The position numbers were made by a program, and so were the translations under genes. A DNA stretch of 64,000 nt, taken from assembly GCF_018687715.1 (NCBI RefSeq), contig NC_056766.1, forward strand, positions 8,545,501 to 8,609,500, given 5' to 3'. Of the stretch, positions 1 through 11,924 are shown piece after piece; position 1 is the first letter of the stretch, and each line of letters starts with the position of its first letter. The notes under the pieces are model-generated. The model did not search any database, had not been told where the DNA came from, and was given only the letters and a program-made list of their open reading frames with translations. Origin of the DNA: Carya illinoinensis (Eukaryota > Streptophyta > Magnoliopsida > Fagales > Juglandaceae).

Positions 1-1
1 T

Positions 2-244
2 TCTCAGCGACTGCAATCCAGAACTTGTGGAGTTGACAATCTCCACGAGAATATTGTTATATTTCAGCGACTTCTTCTGGAGTCCAACATGAAGATAGAA
101 TCAATAAAGAAAGAGAATAGGAATTTAAAATCCTTGCTTAAATCTTCTTTTCGATTGCCCACCCCTTTAGATAGGGATGCCATGCAGATTCTTGAAGAAC
201 AAGAGCGTTTGAAGAATGAGGCAAAGTGTCTCAAATTTTTGTAA
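2..244 (+). CDS. C-terminal end of an unidentified protein, cut by the window edge
   Basis: An open frame runs from base 2 to a TAA at 242-244, so at least 80 residues are visible and the true start lies outside the window. The first internal ATG is at 89. The peptide is rich in Lys, Glu and Leu. The stretch around residues 20-45 (from the QRLLLES segment to KSLLKSS), and the last 20 residues, look like amphipathic helix or coiled coil. I do not recognise the family. It may be the last exon of a host gene or the end of a retroelement frame, since the hairpin-rich tract that follows looks element-like. No poly(A) signal or splice site decides between these. Confidence 0.35.
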   Translation, partial: SQRLQSRTCGVDNLHENIVIFQRLLLESNMKIESIKKENRNLKSLLKSSFRLPTPLDRDAMQILEEQERLKNEAKCLKFL

Positions 245-479
245 TTCTTGCTTCAAGATAATAAAATAATATTTCACAAATATTCATATTTGTGTTTCTA
301 TCTTTTAGTAAATGTTCTGTGTGCTCCCTTTTATTTCTTCTTTAATAATGCACACTTCATATCAAACCCATAATATGAATCTGAAATATTAATTGTATTA
401 AAAGATGGTATTTCATGACTAATAACATCATCCATCTTCCCCTTAAAGCCGCAAGGGTTTCAGATTTATATTTCAAATA

Positions 480-2400
480 TGTGCAGTTTCATGAGCTCTT
501 CTGGAGCCTCAATGACATTTAAATCATATATATAAACTGCAATAATAGCTTGTTTTCATTTGCGTTTGGATTGCTTTAGATCATATAAGGATCTTTGAAA
601 CTTGATAGAATACATATTTCCAGATGTATTCATATTAAAAGTTTCAGACATTTTCTATCCTTCAGGGATTTTCATATATATCATGATCCAATGATCCATA
701 TAAATATGCAGTTAATCATGCATATCCAAACTCTCGGTAACTTTCAAGCTAATAAAAATCTCAATATGATTTCAACCACTTTAAAATCATATCAATATTG
801 TTTCTTCGAGAAATTAACTTGTAATTTCTATATCATATTTTCATATTAAAAGTTTCAGGCTTTTTTATATCATGTATATAAATATCCACTGATATTTAAC
901 AAAAATCACCTCTTTAGGTGTTTGGACTTCAAGTCCATATTTATCATATTTTACTTAGTGATATCAATTCTGCAGGAATTGAGAAACTGACTCGTGATTT
1001 ATTTATCACATTTTTATTTCCTTTCCATAAATACCCACTGACATTCAACAAGCATCACCTCTTTAGGTGTTTGGACTATAAGTCCCGATGCATCATATTT
1101 TACTAGTGAATCAATTTTGCAGGAATTGTTTCTTTCAAATTTGGCCAATATTTTACGTCGTATTCTTCGACGATTCTTGATTCACTTTCATCATTACTTC
1201 TGGTAATGTCAATTGCCATCTCATATGGAAATACATTGTCGACAACAATTTTATTTCTATCCATAATTTCTCCATTATTCATGAAATGTAACGAGATTTC
1301 GTTATTTTCAGGTACCTGTCCCTCTTCAAGGGAAGACATTTTCATGAAAAACCTCTTCAGGAGGCACTCTTCAAGAGTTTATATAGGAGAATTTTATACA
1401 GAGAATTTGGATGGACTTTATTACTTGTTTTGTGGGAATGACCTCTTTAGGAGTACCAAATTATTTGTGCTTTTCTCTTTTGAGATACTCTATCTTTTGT
1501 ATCGATAAGTCTCACATGCCTTTATACATGTCTTTAGACTGCTGAATTTCTTAATTGTCCTACAGAGACTTCAATCCTCGCTGGGATTTTAGCAGCTAGA
1601 ATATGAGACATTTTTATCTTATTGTATCCAAAATTTAATTATCATCTGAACTTCTGGTTCACATATGATAATCAAGATAACATCGAATAATTTCATCTTA
1701 TTTGCTTCAAGTAAATTTTTCTTTCCACTTCTGGTGGTAAAAATTTATAATAAAAGAATCTTCTGGTTCTTTTATGGACGTCCATAAGAAAATCATTCGA
1801 CTTATCGTAATTAATTTTGGATGATCAAGATAACCATGAAAAGATACAAATATTTTGAATCATATCACCTTTTGATGCATCATAATATTTGATTCAATAA
1901 TTTGTATAATATCATTTCAAAGAAAAAGCTTACAGCTTTTTCAATACGAGCTTCTGGCCCGAAAAGATATTCATTATCACGTCCAATCTCTTAGTTTCTT
2001 TGAATGAAACGCATAATTCTTTTCACTTCAGGGAATAGAATGATATAAATTCATTATCATTCACTTCAGAGAATGATGTAGATCTAATAAGACGTGATTA
2101 ATGATTCTTATCAAAAGCTCATTATTTTGCTCAGTTACTGAAAGACTAGATATAAATTTAGAATATATTGTGAACGTTTACATTTCATATTGCTACTTCA
2201 GAAGCATACTCGATATTGCTATTTCAGGAGCACATTCGAGACGTTCATTCAAATATATATTCTTTCCACAATTTCAATTATGTAACTTCAGGTGCATAAA
2301 TCATAATGAGCTTTACGTATCACTCATTTACACAATTTCAATTATGCAACTTCAGGTGCATAAATCATAATGAGCTTTTGGTACAAGTATCACTCATTTA
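480..2400. repeat. Hairpin-rich non-coding tract with recurrent TTCAG/TTCTG loops
   Basis: No convincing gene is present. The tract holds many short perfect or near-perfect inverted repeats. Examples: 495-507 (GCTC arms), 907-920 (CACCT arms), 923-937, 965-981 (CAATTC arms), 1320-1332, 1352-1364 (CCTC arms), 1366-1378, 1573-1588, 1648-1660 (GAAC arms), 1725-1737 (CCAC arms), 1750-1775 (9-bp arms), 1772-1787 (16-bp palindrome), 1922-1942 (9-bp arms), 2056-2077, 2191-2206, 2217-2232 and 2342-2363. Many have a loop of TTCTG, TTCAG or a close variant while the arms differ completely. Larger duplications are also present: 890-981 resembles 1030-1128, and about 2265-2340 resembles 2330-2400. The tract may be the non-coding interior of a retroelement; no LTR ends were found. 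Confidence 0.6.
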
Positions 2401-3290
2401 AACTATGAGATACTCAAAAGCTGTTATTGATTTAGGACAATCCTTCAGAGATGCTCCATTCTCATTCCAAGATGAATTTTATCATCAATAATTCATAACA
2501 AGTATAAATAAATAAAACTTGTATATAAACTATGTGAATAAACATAGAATTTATCAAGTAATAATAATGAATATAATCATTAATATTTACCTCAGCAATT
2601 GTAAATACTATATTAAAAACTTACTTAAAGTTGACGATTACTAACTTCAAAATTATTAGAATCTTTGTGACAACTTCCCGCTAGTTTCAATACAATACAA
2701 ATTAATTTATAACCATAAACATTTATAAGCAGTATTAAGAACATCCGCATCCTCATATAAGGATGCCGATAAGTTTTCAACTTTCAATAACTGCACCCTA
2801 TTGTAGGCCTAATTATAAAGAAGAATTTCCAAGTCAAAAGTTCATACCTACTCCTGCAACTTTTCCACAAAGTATGCTATGAAAGTCCAAAAACTATAGC
2901 CTAAAACGTATTATGTTTACACGTAACATTGAATTAGTAGAAAGATTGATGATTAGTCATATAATTAAATATATAAGATAAAGGTGGAGGGAAGATAAGC
3001 AGAAAATTCTGAGTCAAAGGTTTTAGTCTAGGACAGTAAATTAAAGTTGACGTGCTTACCGAGATGTAAATTACAGAGGAACTGACAAAGGTCCAGCATC
3101 TATTGGGGCTGAAGCACAGCGCGTGGATTATCCATCCATCTCTAAACCAGGAAAGACTGTCCTGGAACTAGTCAAATGAAAAATCTCCTTATCTCTACAA
3201 CTGTTAATCGGCACCAAGAGGCTTCCTGCAACTCACAGCCACCATAGATCGACGAAAACAGTGCCTATAAAAAAACAATCGCCCTTCCGA
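2401..3290. other. No gene seen
   Basis: AT-rich sequence with scattered short open frames and no recognisable coding, repeat or RNA signal. A purine-rich stretch near 2980-3000 could be a polypurine tract if the preceding tract is a retroelement, but nothing confirms that. Confidence 0.4.
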
Positions 3291-3293
3291 AGC

Positions 3294-3530
3294 TTAAGGT
3301 AGGAAGCGCCCCTTCTGCAACTGCAAGGCCCATACAGGTACAGTTGATTTATGAGCCATAGATCTTCCTGAATTAACTTTGTCCGTGCCGGAAGCAGAAA
3401 CAAAGCCGCTGGAAGTACTGGAGCTTCCCTTGCTAGCTAAAGCCACGATCTCCCTTTCCTTGTCGGCTTGAAAGTCTATGGTGGAAGAAACTCCATGGGT
3501 TGCGCATTTGAAGGAGCCACGAAGTTCTGT
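3294..3530 (-). CDS. Open exon-like stretch, product unknown
   Basis: On the minus strand a 78-codon open stretch begins just after a possible splice acceptor (CTTTTAG, junction at 3530/3531) and ends at TAA 3294-3296. It is rich in Ser, Gly and Lys, with several consecutive Ser/Thr residues in the middle and a basic C-terminus, and contains no familiar domain. It lies downstream, in the same orientation, of the phospholipase C fragment at 3735-3965, so it may be part of the same chimeric transcript. It does not resemble the rest of a phospholipase C. Base composition is more GC-rich than the surroundings, which fits former coding sequence. Confidence 0.25.
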   Translation of the reverse strand, partial: TELRGSFKCATHGVSSTIDFQADKEREIVALASKGSSSTSSGFVSASGTDKVNSGRSMAHKSTVPVWALQLQKGRFLP

Positions 3531-3734
3531 CTAAAAGCCTCAGTTGAATTAATCTCCAATTTTGTTAATAAATCTTTAGTGGTTGCCGCCGGAAGAGATC
3601 TTTCTGGATTTTCTTTGGGTTTCGGTTTCCGAGTGATTCCAAGGCTGAGATCTTTGAGATTTCCTCTCTCCGATTCCTTGCTGGATCCAAATCGAAAAGA
3701 GAAAGCAGAGTGCTTTCAGAGCTTTCCGAGGCCT

Positions 3735-3965
3735 TCATCCGGCTGGGGACCGGCGATGGTGATGAGAGGGCCGGAGAGCGATCCATGAGAACAATCTAAT
3801 CTTTGGGGGAGAATTGGGACCATATGAATCATGCACAGAGCTGTCCACGCCATTGATTTGGGGGTTGAGCTTCTTCATCCAACCCAGCATGTGGTCGAAG
3901 GACCGATTCTCCATCATGAGCACTATAATAGTTCTGATCGGACTCGTATCAGAGCTAACAGGCAT
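3735..3965 (-). pseudogene. Fragment of a non-specific phospholipase C (NPC family)
   Basis: The minus-strand frame from ATG 3965 begins with the N-terminal signature of plant non-specific phospholipase C: Ser-Pro-Ile-(Arg)-[18 protein letters not shown], then a Lys-Leu-Asn-Pro-x-Ile-Asn-Gly-Val-Asp block. NPC enzymes hydrolyse membrane phospholipids to diacylglycerol and are about 510-540 residues long. Here only about 45 residues match; after the Val-Asp-Ser-Ser block the frame runs into unrelated sequence and ends at 3735. The catalytic body of the enzyme is missing, so this is a remnant or a captured exon and not a working gene. It sits directly inside an LTR-like sequence (4037-4303), suggesting capture by a retroelement. 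Confidence 0.7.
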
Positions 3966-4036
3966 CGTTATTTTCCCGTTTGGCCTTGGAGAGGCCGGAG
4001 ATCTTATGCTGAGAGAGACAACCCGTGCTGATAACG

Positions 4037-4303
4037 TGTTATAAACTAAATAAAAAGAAAGAGAGAGTTTCAAGAGATTGAGAGAGAACGAGAGAGGAGA
4101 TTCTCTTATTGATCTGTTATCAAACTTATATCTTTCTTAAAGAATTTAACGATATATATAGGCGTACAAAGGGGGACTATGCTAGCTCACTATGTTAGCA
4201 CTATGCTAGTACTATACACTATGCATATGTCGGCCAACTCACTATGCTAGTACTATGCACTATGCATTTGAAGACTATATAAATGTGGTCATACAATTCA
4301 ACA
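4037..4303 (-). mobile_element. Probable short LTR (copia-like), minus orientation
   Basis: The plus-strand sequence starts TGTTATAAAC at 4037 and reaches a CAACA end at about 4303 (another possible end is 4315). It contains a repeated ACTATGCTAGTACTAT-type motif near 4201 and 4249, as is common in LTR promoters. Immediately inside, at 4024-4036, the minus strand reads CGTTATCAGCACG, a string I associate with the position just after the 5' LTR of plant copia elements. The element interior would then lie to the left, beginning with the phospholipase C fragment. No second LTR was found. The LTR call rests on pattern recognition, not on a paired repeat. Confidence 0.4.
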
Positions 4304-4440
4304 TGGTTTACAACAGTTTGTTGTTTGTTTGATTGATAAATTAAATAATCTTCTAACGGGTCTTAACTCTTGACCACTACCCATTTTATCCTAACTTGTT
4401 CTTATGCAAGTACAACTATTATAGTACTGTCATTATTTAC

Positions 4441-4444
<4 letters not shown>

Positions 4445-4478
<34 letters not shown>
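4445..4478. repeat. GA microsatellite
   Basis: About 17 consecutive GA units. Just before it, 4316-4445 shares blocks with 32401-32455 (the GTTTGATTGATAAATTAAA and GTCATTATTTACAATG segments), so this microsatellite ends a dispersed repeat. Confidence 0.9.
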
Positions 4479-4479
<1 letters not shown>

Positions 4480-4480
<1 letters not shown>

Positions 4481-6235
4481 CTTTACGCTAACAAAGCCCG
4501 ACAGAGATGAGCGGCATGGTGACGCAACATGAAACAAATTGGAGGGAAAGACATGGGGTGGTGGGGTAGTTGAGAGATGAGTGAGAGACGTAGAGTGAAG
4601 AGAGAAATTCGAACCCCGATTCTAACTCTGACTTATGTAGGTTCTCATTCGACTCTCACTTCGGCTCCAACCTGTTGAAATGGAGTCAAATTTAAGCTTT
4701 CCGTTTTGGATTTCTTTTAAGCTTCATATTTAGACCATTTAAATATACATATATATATATATGGGCTTTCAAATTTTAATTTTTACAAAAAATTAAAAAT
4801 TAAAACTAAATAATTTGCTACTAATTTACATCTATACTAATATTTAATTTATTTTTATACAAAACTTATACTATAGTATCTAATTACATGTTATCATACT
4901 ATTGTATTACATATTATTTTTAGTGTTTAATTACAAGTTATTATATACTAAACTTTCTAGTGTCTAATTATATGTTATTATATTTTAGTAAAATAGTATA
5001 TGTGTTATTAACTTATTATACTAGACTTTTCTTTTCTTTTCTTTGTTAATAATTTGGGGAGGACAGTTTTGAACTCAAGACCTCTATTTTGGAGGCTTGA
5101 GGGTTATGCCAATCAGGCCACAGGCCTTTAGCTATTATAATAGACTTATTTAAATACTAGTTTCTAACTTATTTCTATATATTTATTAAAATAAACTTAT
5201 TTCTATACTTGATTATGTATGATAGTATTACTATGATGTTTACATATATTAAACTATTATTAATCTATTTATATTATTGTAACGTATGTGTCTTTGTAGT
5301 GGAACTTTTAGAAAAATAATTTTAGAAAATAAAACGGGAATTACTAACTTTTTAAAACTTTTTTTTTCCCTTCCCAAGATATAAAAGACTCTACAAATAG
5401 GACTTAAAATTTTCGTTTACAAAGCTAAGGGAGACTTTTGCAGCAAACATAATTTATTAAAAATGTAAAGTCCTTTTTACGAAAATGGTTTTTCATAAAA
5501 TGCAAAAAAACCTAAGATTTCGTCACATTTTCCTTAGACTATGTCTATTCTGAAGCTTCGTCCCCATTTCATTCTTGGGTGAGGCACACATGAAAACAAA
5601 ATAAGTCGAATAGCCAATAAGTACTACTTCATACCGTGAAAATATAAAAATATAAGTTTTCATTCATGTATTGTCACTCACATACATACTCTACATAAAA
5701 CATTTTCTTTTCTTTAAAACATTAAGTACAAAGTGAAGTTTTTCTTTTAAAAATGGGATTTTCATTTCTTAAAACATGTCTCACCTTGTACTTTTCTTCA
5801 TAAAACTAAAACATTTATGCATTCAATTAACCTTATCACTTTCCTTTGGCTAGTACATACAATTATGCCAATGTGTTGGGGTTAGCAGTCTTTTATACAT
5901 GATTTTGCCTATGGCCTCGGGTTGAGAATCCCTAAGTCAGGAGACATCATTTGGTGCACTACCAGTACTACTTACTCGGTATTGCAATCTGCTCAGTCCT
6001 TTGGTACCATTATTCATTAGTCTTGGTCATTATGTACATTCATATGTTAAAACATTTGTTCATTTTAGTCCCTTCCTTTCCTTTCACTCTTTCATTTCAT
6101 TCCTTAGGTGCATCAGCTCATTTGATAAAACCTATTTTTCATGACTTAAACATAAAGTTTCATCGTTCATTTCATGAAACATACATACAATACATACTAC
6201 GTATAGCATTCAATCACATGTGTTTCCCAAATGAC
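4480..6235. other. AT-rich spacer with a possible tRNA-derived SINE remnant
   Basis: No gene is supported. Around 5040-5135 the minus strand reads like a degenerate tRNA-related SINE: a box A-like CTGATTGGCATAAC block, about 30 bases, then a box B-like GAGTTCAAAAC, followed by an A/G-rich tail. No target duplication was found, so this is weak. The rest is simple AT-rich sequence. Confidence 0.3.
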
Positions 6236-7560
6236 TAACACAAGAGGGGGGGTGAATTGAGTTGTATTAAAAAAATAACAATTATAAATCAAATATATAA
6301 TATAAAAATAAACAAAATATGAAATAACAATAAATATAAAGAGTAAGGGTAAGAGAGAAGCAAACTCAGTATGTTAAAGAGGTTCAACCCCACTGCCTAC
6401 GTCCTCGCCTCAAGCTACCCCTTGAGGATTCCCAAATTCACTATTCAACCTCCTTCGGGTGGAGATAGAAACCTATTACACCTTTGAACAACACTGCTAC
6501 AAAGGATCCGTGTAGAACACCCTCTACACTTGCAATCACCTTACAAGTGGTGATTCAACTATTCCCCGTATAGAATACTTTCTACACGCACAAGGGTTAT
6601 ACACAACCTTTTTCTGATACAAAAGCTGATAGTGGGTAGGTTATCAGAAAACACTCCTCAATGAGTGAAATAAGAACAATACAGCACAAACTATATCTCT
6701 CAAAATGAACAAGGATTAAGGCTCAATGCTTATAGAAGAGAGAATGAAAACTTTGAATGAATGTTGTATGCTCTGGATGTTGTGAATGTGAAGCTCTCAA
6801 ATGATCTATTTATAGGCATATGAGACTTCATATTCAAATTTAAAAAGATTCACATGTCAAAGACAATATCATTCACTTTTTCAAAAAATTCAAATAAAAG
6901 ATTCTTCTTTTTCAATTGTCAAAGACAACATCATTCACCTTTTCAAAAAAAATCAAACCTAATCTTTTACTTTTGGCATATGACAAAATGAGCACACTTT
7001 CCTTTTCAAAAAATTCAAACCTAATCTTTTACTTTTTGTATATGACAAAAGGAGCACACTTTACTTTTTAAATTTTTCAAACAAAATCATCTACCTTTTG
7101 TATAAGTCTAAAAAAGCATCAATCACTTTTAAAAATATTCAAATAAAACATGCACATGTGAAAGATGACAATCAATCATCTTTAATATTTTCAAAGTTCA
7201 ACCCTTTAATTAAGGCATGCACATGCAAAAGATGACAATCAATCATCTTTCAAAATTTTCAAATTTAATTTTCAAAAATATTCATGCACATGTGGAAAAT
7301 GTATTTTAATGCTTTATGATAAAATATTAATTTTGAGCATTAATCCTAATTTCGAATTTTAAGAGATTTACAACATTACTCTATGACTTTAATGTGAACT
7401 TGTTTCCTTCTTGCTCATGCTTGGTTCTTTGATGTGCTTGATTCCATTGTGTGAACAACTTGAACTTGAAACTCTTTTATTCTTTGAATTCATTTGTTAT
7501 CATCAAAATCCATGTGTAGATTTATAATCACATGAAACTTGAAACCTTGGGTTCAACAAC
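6236..7560. repeat. Probable non-coding retroelement sequence
   Basis: The stretch opens with a G-run and GTGAATTGAGTTG, a motif common at the edge of plant retroelement-derived repeats. It continues with blocks such as CTGCCTACGTCC (6396) and repeated 60-80 base units around 6840-7260 (AAAGACAACATCATTCAC / CACATGCAAAAGATGACAATC). No long open frame is present and no flanking duplication was found. Confidence 0.35.
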
Positions 7561-8912
7561 ATGGATACAACTATTCTTGGGGTGAGCAAAAAGGGGCTGC
7601 CAAAAAAGGCTAGTACATATGTATACTTTAAACCTTATACCTTAGCATAGCTTCATAAAACATTTTCTTTCTAAGAAAACTTTTCCTTTATTTTCATTTT
7701 TTAAAAGAATATTTTCATAAAACATTTCTTCAAGCATTTATTTTCATTTTCACACTTTTAAAAAATTCTAAAAAAACATGAACGTAATACTTATCTGGAC
7801 TCCATGCTAAGCACATTCAGTCCAGTCTATTCATGTGCGTGTTAGATGTCAACCTATATACATTCATAACCTTACATTATTTCTTCTCTATTTAAAATAA
7901 CACTAACCGTAAAACTTGTATAATAAAACTATTCCTAACTCTTAACTTGTTCTCTTCCAATGGCCTCAACATCTAATTGGCCCTTTACTTTGACTTCGTC
8001 CACTTAGACTAGTCATTGTCCAATTAAATTACTTTAACCATTTACTCGCATACTTCTTTACGACATCCTTATTTGTACAAACGTACACCTCTAGGTATTC
8101 CAAATATCCATTCGCTTCACTTACACGTGTCATCATCTAATCCTTGAAATACAACCATTTTCATAAATCTTAAGCTTTGACTACGAATCCAGAAATCCCA
8201 ACTCATCTTCTGACTAATAAAGTGAGCTTCCATGCTTCACTTATATCTACAACCATTATTTATGAGTCAACACTTAGTCCCTATTCACCGTACAACCCAA
8301 CTGAAGTCACAACACGAGTTTTTAAATAACATCATTCCCTCGTACATAATTCAATCCAACATAAATCCTAAGTCTCAATTCATTTCCTCACATCTAAATG
8401 CATATCACAAACCGACCCAAGCATACATGTACTATCAGCTAAGATCAATACATAATATCCTCAAAGGACGCACTCTCCCAAATACATGCCATCCTCTCAC
8501 TTGCTATCCAAACCAATACACCCAATATATAAAATCCGCCTATACCATTTATACATCTACACCACGTATTTACAAATCTCTATAAGTTTCAATCATAACT
8601 CCACCAAACTATAACCATTTATCACTTCAATAATTATTACTATCTCACATCATCCCACTCCAATTACCATAAGCACAACTATCACTTCTTTAGTTCACAG
8701 CATTAATAACCATATCAAGCAATTGCACCCACACACCCAATCCCAGATCCAATCAAACTCCCCACATAACAACCAATACCATCAATATACCTAGTTCTGT
8801 CCATATCAAATACAGATCAGCTCTACAAAACCATCAACACCTAGCTTCACAATATCAACCATGGTCTCCCTCAATCCATGGAGTCTAACACCACGGCACA
8901 ACCACACATCCA
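7561..8912. other. No gene seen
   Basis: AT-rich sequence, strongly biased to A, C and T on the plus strand between about 7900 and 8900. The short open frame at 8232-8585 is a by-product of that bias and has no protein-like features. Confidence 0.4.
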
Positions 8913-9380
8913 AGAGCACTAGTATTGGCATCATTAATAGCCAATGCATCTTCAAATTTTGATGAATTTACTTAAAATGCGCCTCATTGGATTCAACAAA
9001 TGGGTCTTTGGGAAGATTTGGACTACAATATTTGTTGCTCTTCCTTCAAATTTGAAGGTCTACTATTCCACCTTCAAACTAATATTTTATTCTAATTTTA
9101 ATAGGCAATGATCTTATTTTATTTTATTCTAAATTAGTTAGGAATCAATTATTTAAGTGCCAAATTAAATTATTAATGTACATATGGTTAGTGTAATTAT
9201 AAAATATGAAAAAAAATTAAAAATATTATTATTAAAAAAATAATATTATATTATCATTTTCATAAATGTAATGGCTAAGATAATGTAGAATTATAGATAG
9301 GAAGATTTTAAATTTATGAAAAATTTGTACTTTTCATTAAATTTTAAAGATGAATTTGATGATTCCAATGCTAGTGCTCT
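8913..9380. mobile_element. MITE, 468 bp, with terminal inverted repeats
   Basis: Left end AGAGCACTAGTATTGG at 8913; the reverse complement of the right end, ending at 9380, reads AGAGCACTAGCATTGG. The inverted repeat continues with mismatches for about 45 bases. The interior is AT-rich and non-coding. The flanking bases (CATCCA left, AATCCT right) do not give a clean target duplication, so the superfamily is not decided. Confidence 0.75.
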
Positions 9381-9885
9381 AATCCTGGAACTTACATAAT
9401 TCACAACTTCACATTACACACATAGTCATATCACAATCCTAGCACAACTTTACACTTAACCCCATCAGTTCATGACACAAAATCACATTACAAACCACAT
9501 CATAAGGCACAACATACCGTCACTTCGCACTTCTCATAGCCACAACACTACACCCCACGTAACATAATAGCCCTATCACTTCAACAGATCCCAACACCGT
9601 ATATTCACAACACCATTCAATAGTGCACCACACAACACATCCAAACACATAAACATAGTAATTTAGGAAAAATAAGAGAACAGGGATTATACCAAAATTT
9701 AAAGGGCTATAATTATTACTTGCTGTGAGAAGGGGTTAGGTTGCTCATTACTTGCTGTTGGCAGTTCTTGACTAGGAATAGGGGCATCTTTGGCCGTGTA
9801 CATTGTAGAGAGGAAAGTTGTGGGTGTGCTTGTGGTGGTGCTTCGATGGGGAGGGGGAGAAAAACATGGGTTGTTTCAAGTTGGC
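9381..9885. other. No gene seen
   Basis: AC-rich then G-rich spacer. The open frames reported by translation in 9716-10439 arise from the tandem repeat and the microsatellite and are not genes. Confidence 0.4.
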
Positions 9886-10063
9886 CTTGGCAGGGGAGGA
9901 GGTGGAGCACGAGGGTGACCTCGCAATGGTGCTGGGTGGTTGTGGGTGACAGTGTACAATGGAGGCACATGGATCTTGGCAGGGGAGGAGGTGGAGCACG
10001 AGGGTGACTTTGCAGTGGTGCTGGGTGGTTGTGGGTGACAGTGTACAATGGAGGCACACAGAT
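9886..10063. repeat. Tandem duplication, 89-bp unit, two copies
   Basis: The segment starting CTTGGCAGGGGAGGAGGTGG at 9886 is repeated from 9975 with few changes. Both copies are G-rich on the plus strand. The start of a third unit is visible at 10064 (GATCTAGCC). Confidence 0.85.
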
Positions 10064-10074
10064 CTAGCCAGATT

Positions 10075-10177
<103 letters not shown>

Positions 10178-10439
10178 GATCCACAAAAAGGAAGGGGCTT
10201 GCCACCGTATGTGGGTGGTAGGTGTGGGAGACGATGGCATTGAGGCCAATGAGGCTGGGCCCAGTGGGCTGCGCACGGTGGCATCGAGAGTGGTAGACGA
10301 CAATGGCCTTGGCTTGCTACGACTGGGCTCACGATATGGGGAGGCATGGGGAAAGAGAAACCCACGGGGAGAGGCTGCTAGCTGGAGGGAAGAGAGAGAG
10401 AGAGGAGGAGAAAATGTGGGGTGGGGTCTAGGGTTTTAA

Positions 10440-11420
10440 TCCTACCACTTCATCTTAATTATTCATGTGAAATATTTCTTTTAACTACAAATAAATTTGC
10501 AATGTTCCCATATATTTTAATATTTGCAATATCTCCTTATATATAATATGAAATAATTCGGTCCTATACCCAAAATAACAATACGTAAGCCAAACATAAA
10601 TTAAAATAAAATACAAATATGAGATCATATTATTAATGCTCAAGTCTTCAAATGGTCTGCATTACACTCACCAAATAGAAGCTAATATCTATATAAGTTT
10701 ATTGTAAAAACAACAAATTCATACAATACCCCCGATTACAATCCCCAAATGCGTACTCTCTCTCTCTATACTGTTGGTGGCGGTGGTGGCGGCGGTGTCT
10801 GAATAACAGTAACAGGTGGCCGCTTTATTCCTGTATATATATGCATGGTAATGTAAGTTATAATAAAGATACTGTGAATAGAAATTGATATCAATTAATG
10901 CTGATGACAAAACATGATGATGATGAGATTTATCAAAGTACATAATAGAGCTAGCCATGAATAAAAGAAAAATATTCGTTTAGAACTACTTTTAATTTTC
11001 CGTAAAAATAAAGGCATTTCATTTCATCAGAATAATAGGAAAAGCGGCAAAGATTGGTTGAAGTAACATTAAATTATGGTTATGAAAAATGATATCAACA
11101 ATTTTCTTATAAAACTATTTAATAAAATATTAATTTATTTTAAATTCAATATTCGATTCTAATATATTTGAACTAAAAGGAATATATATTTTATTAAGGA
11201 GCTTGTGTAAACATTTTAAAAAATATATTTGTATATGCATCGTCTCCCTATTACTAATTTGCTGTGCACTTATTTTATCAGCAAAATTGAAGCTAGCGCG
11301 GCCGACGAAAGAAAAGATATTGAGGAGGGGAGTACATGATGAGAAGTTTGTTTAAACAAAATGAACCCATGCCAAGTATCAGAATCATAGCGTCCTTATT
11401 TTTTTAATGAAATAAAATAG
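10440..11420. other. No gene seen
   Basis: AT-rich spacer with a short CT run near 10755. No coding or repeat structure recognised. Confidence 0.4.
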
Positions 11421-11924
11421 TTGTGAGAATGTGGTACCTGGGTTAGGCATCCGAGACGAGCTCCTGTCTCTTCTTTCTGGAAAAAAAAAAAAAAAGAGTT
11501 TGTAATAGATTATAATAACAATAACAATAATAATAATAATAATAATAATAAAGAAAAGTAGAAAAGATTGGATTGAAGAACCATTATAGTTTGATATTGC
11601 ACGCATTATAATAATACTATTATTATAATTTTATTATTATTATAATATTATATCACTATATATTATAATATACTATAATATATCACTATAGTCTATAATA
11701 CAATTATAATAGATATTATAATATATTACAATATATTATCACTATAATATTATATACCACAATATATTATATAATATATAATATAGTACATTAAAATTAG
11801 AAAATCGGACTGAACCGGATTGAAAACTGATAAAACAAGAGTATCAGTTTAAGCGATAATCGGAGCATAATTGGTTTTGAAAAATATAAAATGGACAGTC
11901 TAAATTAAAAATCCAAAAGAAAAT

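Noticed and set aside
8232..8585. 117-codon plus-strand frame
   Set aside because: The region is depleted of G on this strand, which removes most stop contexts; the peptide is low-complexity and matches nothing known.
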